This document shows positions 5,013 through 6,607 of a stretch of DNA of 6,607 nt, piece by piece. Position 1 is the stretch's first letter, and the number at the start of each line of letters is the position of its first letter. The notes under the pieces were generated by a model. It was not told the DNA's origin, did no database searches, and saw nothing but the letters and a program-made list of their open reading frames with translations. Both the position numbers and the translations under genes were made by a program. Location: the NCBI GenBank assembly GCA_035294855.1, contig DATGKD010000052.1:1-6607 (forward strand), written 5' to 3'. This stretch comes from DATGKD01 sp035294855 (lineage in GTDB: Bacteria > Actinomycetota > Acidimicrobiia > Acidimicrobiales > UBA8190).

Positions 5013-6264
5013 AGGCGAGCAGACGCTCGAAGGTGCCGGCGTCGGGACCGATCTCGAGCTCGGCCGCGAAACGTCCGGCGCGCAGTGCCGGTGAGATCAC
5101 TTCGCGCGCCAGATCGAGGACGTAGGCGCCCAGCGCGTCGTCGACGGCCACCTTCTGGCCGCTCGCCTGGGCGAAGTCCCATGCGTGGACGAGGAATTCG
5201 AGGCACAGGATGTCGGCGGCGACAACTCCGGGAAGTTCGCCGGCAGGCAGTGTCACCGTGCCCTCGAGTCCGCGCCGCCGCCACGCTTCGAGCGCCTGCT
5301 GGCCCCCGGACGCCACCCGCTCCTCGGGGTCGCCCGACAGCGCGCCGATGCTGGCCCCGCCGGCGTTCCCGATCGTGGTGACGGACACCACGAGATGCTC
5401 GACGAGGTCGGCGACGGTGAACTCGGAGCACGGCGTCGGTGCATCGGCGTCGTTCGGCCCGAGGTTGTGCAGGACGAACTGGCACAACGCCAGTGAGGCT
5501 TCGGCCGCCGCCAACCGGTCGAGCGTCGGGGGTGATCCCCATTCGTCCAAGCCGGCATCGCCCTTTTCCGCCGCCGTGGCCAAGCGCTCCAGGTAGTGGT
5601 GCCAGCCCTGGGCGTGACTGGCCGCCTGATCGGGGGTCAGTCCGTCGTGCACCAGCCGGACGCGGGTGCCACCCTCCTCGGGTTCGAGCGTGATGGTCAC
5701 CGTCGACGCGCCGGGGGGGAGGTCCTCGGTGTCCTCCCATCCCCAGGAGAAGACGAGTCGGCGTCCGGGCTCGACCTCGGTCACGGTGCCGGCCGCGGTG
5801 TGGCCGGGGACGATCGTCCACCGGTACTCCCCCCCGGCCCTCAGGTCGATCCGAGCCGTGATGGTCTGCCACCGGCGCAGACGACCGGGCTCGGTCAGCA
5901 AGGCGAACGTCTCGTCGGCGCCCAACGGGACCAGGACGGATTTCTCTGTGGCCACGGTGCTTCCTCCGCTTCCTCTCAATGGTCGGGCAGCTGCCAGCTG
6001 CTCGAGCTCGTGCGTCCAGAAGGTGTCGAGCGCCGCTCGCAGTGCGCCCATTCCCGTGGGGTCGAGGCGGTAGTACCGGAACCGCCCGTCCCGTCGGACC
6101 TGGACCAAACCGGCGTCGGCCAAGACCCCGAGGTGCTGGGAGATCGCCGACCTCGTCACGCCGAATCGGGAAGCCAGCTCGGTGACGGACTTCTCGCCCG
6201 ACGACAGCAGCTCGAGCAAGCGCCGCCGGTTCGGCTCGGCGAGGACGCCGATCAGATCAGCCAT
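4993..6264 (-). CDS. Three-domain fusion: ArsR regulator, SRPBCC/AHSA1 domain, TIGR03086/DinB-like metal-binding domain
   Basis: One uninterrupted 423-residue frame. Residues 1-92 are an ArsR winged helix (LIGVLAEPNRRRLLELL; recognition helix TRSAISQHLGVLADAG 37-52; wing VRRDGRFRYYRLD 56-68). Residues 93-103 are a Gly/Ser linker (RPLRGSGGST). Residues 104-232 are SRPBCC/AHSA1-like (VLVPLGADETFALLTEPGRLRRW; GTVTEVEPGRRLVFSWGWED; GTRVRLVHDGL). Residues 250-421 resemble the TIGR03086/mycothiol-dependent maleylpyruvate isomerase N-terminal fold: PTPCSEFTVADLVEHLV (276-292), CLEFLVHAWDFAQASGQ (354-370) and a terminal FERLLAFTGR. The three expected metal ligands, His290, Glu356 and His360 (ExxxH), are all present. 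ArsR-SRPBCC pairings are known; the attached third domain is less usual. No substrate is recognised. A 7-2-7 dyad overlaps its promoter, suggesting autoregulation. Only GGA 2 nt upstream resembles a ribosome binding site, so a leaderless start is plausible. Confidence 0.82.
   Translation of the reverse strand: MADLIGVLAEPNRRRLLELLSSGEKSVTELASRFGVTRSAISQHLGVLADAGLVQVRRDGRFRYYRLDPTGMGALRAALDTFWTHELEQLAAARPLRGSGGSTVATEKSVLVPLGADETFALLTEPGRLRRWQTITARIDLRAGGEYRWTIVPGHTAAGTVTEVEPGRRLVFSWGWEDTEDLPPGASTVTITLEPEEGGTRVRLVHDGLTPDQAASHAQGWHHYLERLATAAEKGDAGLDEWGSPPTLDRLAAAEASLALCQFVLHNLGPNDADAPTPCSEFTVADLVEHLVVSVTTIGNAGGASIGALSGDPEERVASGGQQALEAWRRRGLEGTVTLPAGELPGVVAADILCLEFLVHAWDFAQASGQKVAVDDALGAYVLDLAREVISPALRAGRFAAELEIGPDAGTFERLLAFTGRAS
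5953..5967 (-). promoter_or_regulatory. Ribosome-binding-site-like sequence and in-frame GTG at a domain junction
   Basis: On the minus strand GGAGGAA (bases 5967-5961) stands 7 nt upstream of an in-frame GTG (5955-5953), codon 104 of the fusion gene. That is the first residue of the SRPBCC domain. The spacing and sequence are ideal for initiation and would yield a 320-residue SRPBCC-TIGR03086 protein without the DNA-binding domain. The same bases encode the Gly/Ser linker (codons GGA AGC GGA GGA AGC), so the match may be a by-product of that repeat. Confidence 0.4.
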
Positions 6265-6270
6265 TCCAAT

Positions 6271-6288
6271 AGGTTAGTCGAGACTAAC
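6271..6288 (-). promoter_or_regulatory. Promoter and ArsR-type operator of the fusion gene
   Basis: GTTAGTC (6273-6279), GA, GACTAAC (6282-6288) is a perfect 7-2-7 inverted repeat ending 8 bp before the fusion gene's ATG. On the minus strand TAACCT (bases 6276-6271) fits the TANNNT form of actinobacterial -10 elements and lies 6 nt before the ATG, which would place transcription start at or next to the start codon. The dyad covers this -10, so a bound repressor would block RNA polymerase. The obvious candidate is the fusion protein's own ArsR domain; that is inference. No convincing -35 was seen. Confidence 0.6.
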
Positions 6289-6557
6289 ATGTTGTCCCGT
6301 AATGTCAATCCGGCCCCGGAGAGTTCATGACCGTCGATCGTCGTTCCAGCGACCGCGGCGCGATGACGATGACGCCATGAATCTCGGCGACCGGGCCGCT
6401 TCGAACCAGAAGGGTTGCCGGGCCGTACTCAGCCCGGATCGCGCCCGGTGTTCCGGTTGGGAACGAGGGAGGATGGGGATGAAGTCTTCGCCAGGGTCCG
6501 GGTACGAGCCCCCGGGCCGAGCCTCGCCCGCCACCGCAGAACGGAAGGGGATCGGCA
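6289..6557 (+). other. Intergenic region and possible structured leader of the gene at 6558
   Basis: No convincing gene lies here. A possible + strand -10, TAATGT (6300-6305), would give a leader of about 245 nt. Two clear hairpins follow: CCGGGC (6418-6423) with GCCCGG (6432-6437), loop 8 nt; and GGTCCGGG (6495-6502) with CCCGGGCC (6511-6518), loop 8 nt, one G-U pair. A smaller CCGG...CCGG dyad lies between them. No T-run follows either stem, so they are not standard terminators. I could not assign the region to a riboswitch class. Confidence 0.35.
6543..6550 (+). promoter_or_regulatory. Strong ribosome binding site for the gene at 6558
   Basis: GGAAGGGG ends 7 nt before ATG 6558. It is the best-placed purine-rich ribosome binding site before any annotated start in the window, and it decides the start of the right-edge gene. 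Confidence 0.5.
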
Positions 6558-6607
6558 ATGGCTCAGCTGACCACGGCGGCTGCTACCCGCGCGCTGCTTG
6601 GTTCAGA
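6558..6607 (+). CDS. Start of an unidentified gene (3' partial)
   Basis: Only the first 16 complete codons are visible (MAQLTTAAATRALLGS) before the window ends. The case for a real gene is the well-spaced GGAAGGGG upstream, the open frame and the preceding long intergenic region. The fragment is Ala/Thr-rich, with nothing diagnostic and no signal peptide visible so far. It is divergent from the ArsR fusion gene and might share control with it. No function can be proposed. A different frame (from ATG 6377) is also open to the edge but lacks a ribosome binding site and has atypical composition. Confidence 0.45.
   Translation, partial: MAQLTTAAATRALLGS

Noticed and set aside
6411..6540. Firm annotation as a c-di-AMP (ydaO) riboswitch
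   Set aside because: Only scattered matches to the remembered consensus. The invariant core containing CAGCTAA is missing, so only a structured leader is reported.
6325..6558. 77-residue minus-strand ORF at the right end
   Set aside because: No ribosome binding site or family motif. It covers the hairpin-rich leader, and its start codon region overlaps the better-supported + strand start at 6558.
6377..6607. Frame open from ATG 6377 to the window edge on the + strand
   Set aside because: No ribosome binding site and composition typical of translated non-coding GC-rich DNA. The 6558 start in another frame is much better supported.

Overview
The window is high-GC DNA with no rRNA, tRNA, CRISPR array or transposase. 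Several features point to an actinobacterium: the LppX/LprG-like lipoprotein tail, the SmtB-Zur gene pair in the arrangement known from mycobacteria, the TIGR03086/mycothiol-dependent-isomerase-type domain, and probable leaderless starts. The class Acidimicrobiia is my guess; the window does not prove it.

Layout. (1) 1-441, + strand: C-terminal part of a secreted lipoprotein, cut by the left edge. (2) 497-964 and 967-1260, - strand: a two-gene regulatory operon transcribed leftwards, an ArsR/SmtB repressor followed after 2 nt by a Fur-family repressor with both CxxC motifs and an HHHH cluster, most likely Zur. (3) 1261-1349: an 89-bp divergent control region holding three dyads: an AT-rich SmtB-type operator next to smtB, a GC-rich hairpin-like dyad in the middle, and a Fur/Zur-type pair of overlapping 7-1-7 boxes next to the transporter. 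(4) 1350-5012, + strand: a tightly packed ABC importer operon (substrate-binding lipoprotein, ATPase, two different ABC-3 permeases) for zinc or a related divalent metal. (5) 4993-6264, - strand: one 423-aa ORF joining an ArsR DNA-binding domain, an SRPBCC/AHSA1 domain and a TIGR03086/DinB-like metal-binding domain. It overlaps the transporter operon tail to tail by 20 bp and has a perfect 7-2-7 dyad at its own promoter. (6) 6265-6557: an intergenic region with several short hairpins, leading to a gene that begins at 6558 with a strong ribosome binding site and runs off the right edge.

How it works together (inference from family knowledge). Zur with bound zinc should silence the importer through the box just upstream of the substrate-binding gene. 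SmtB should repress its own smtB-zur operon until zinc rises, so the window holds a compact two-sensor zinc switch with its target importer. The ArsR-SRPBCC-TIGR03086 fusion looks like a separate, self-regulated unit. The most unusual points are that triple fusion, with a ribosome-binding-site-like sequence and GTG codon exactly at its first domain junction; the loss of one expected metal ligand in SmtB; and the GC-rich but geometrically textbook Fur-family double operator.
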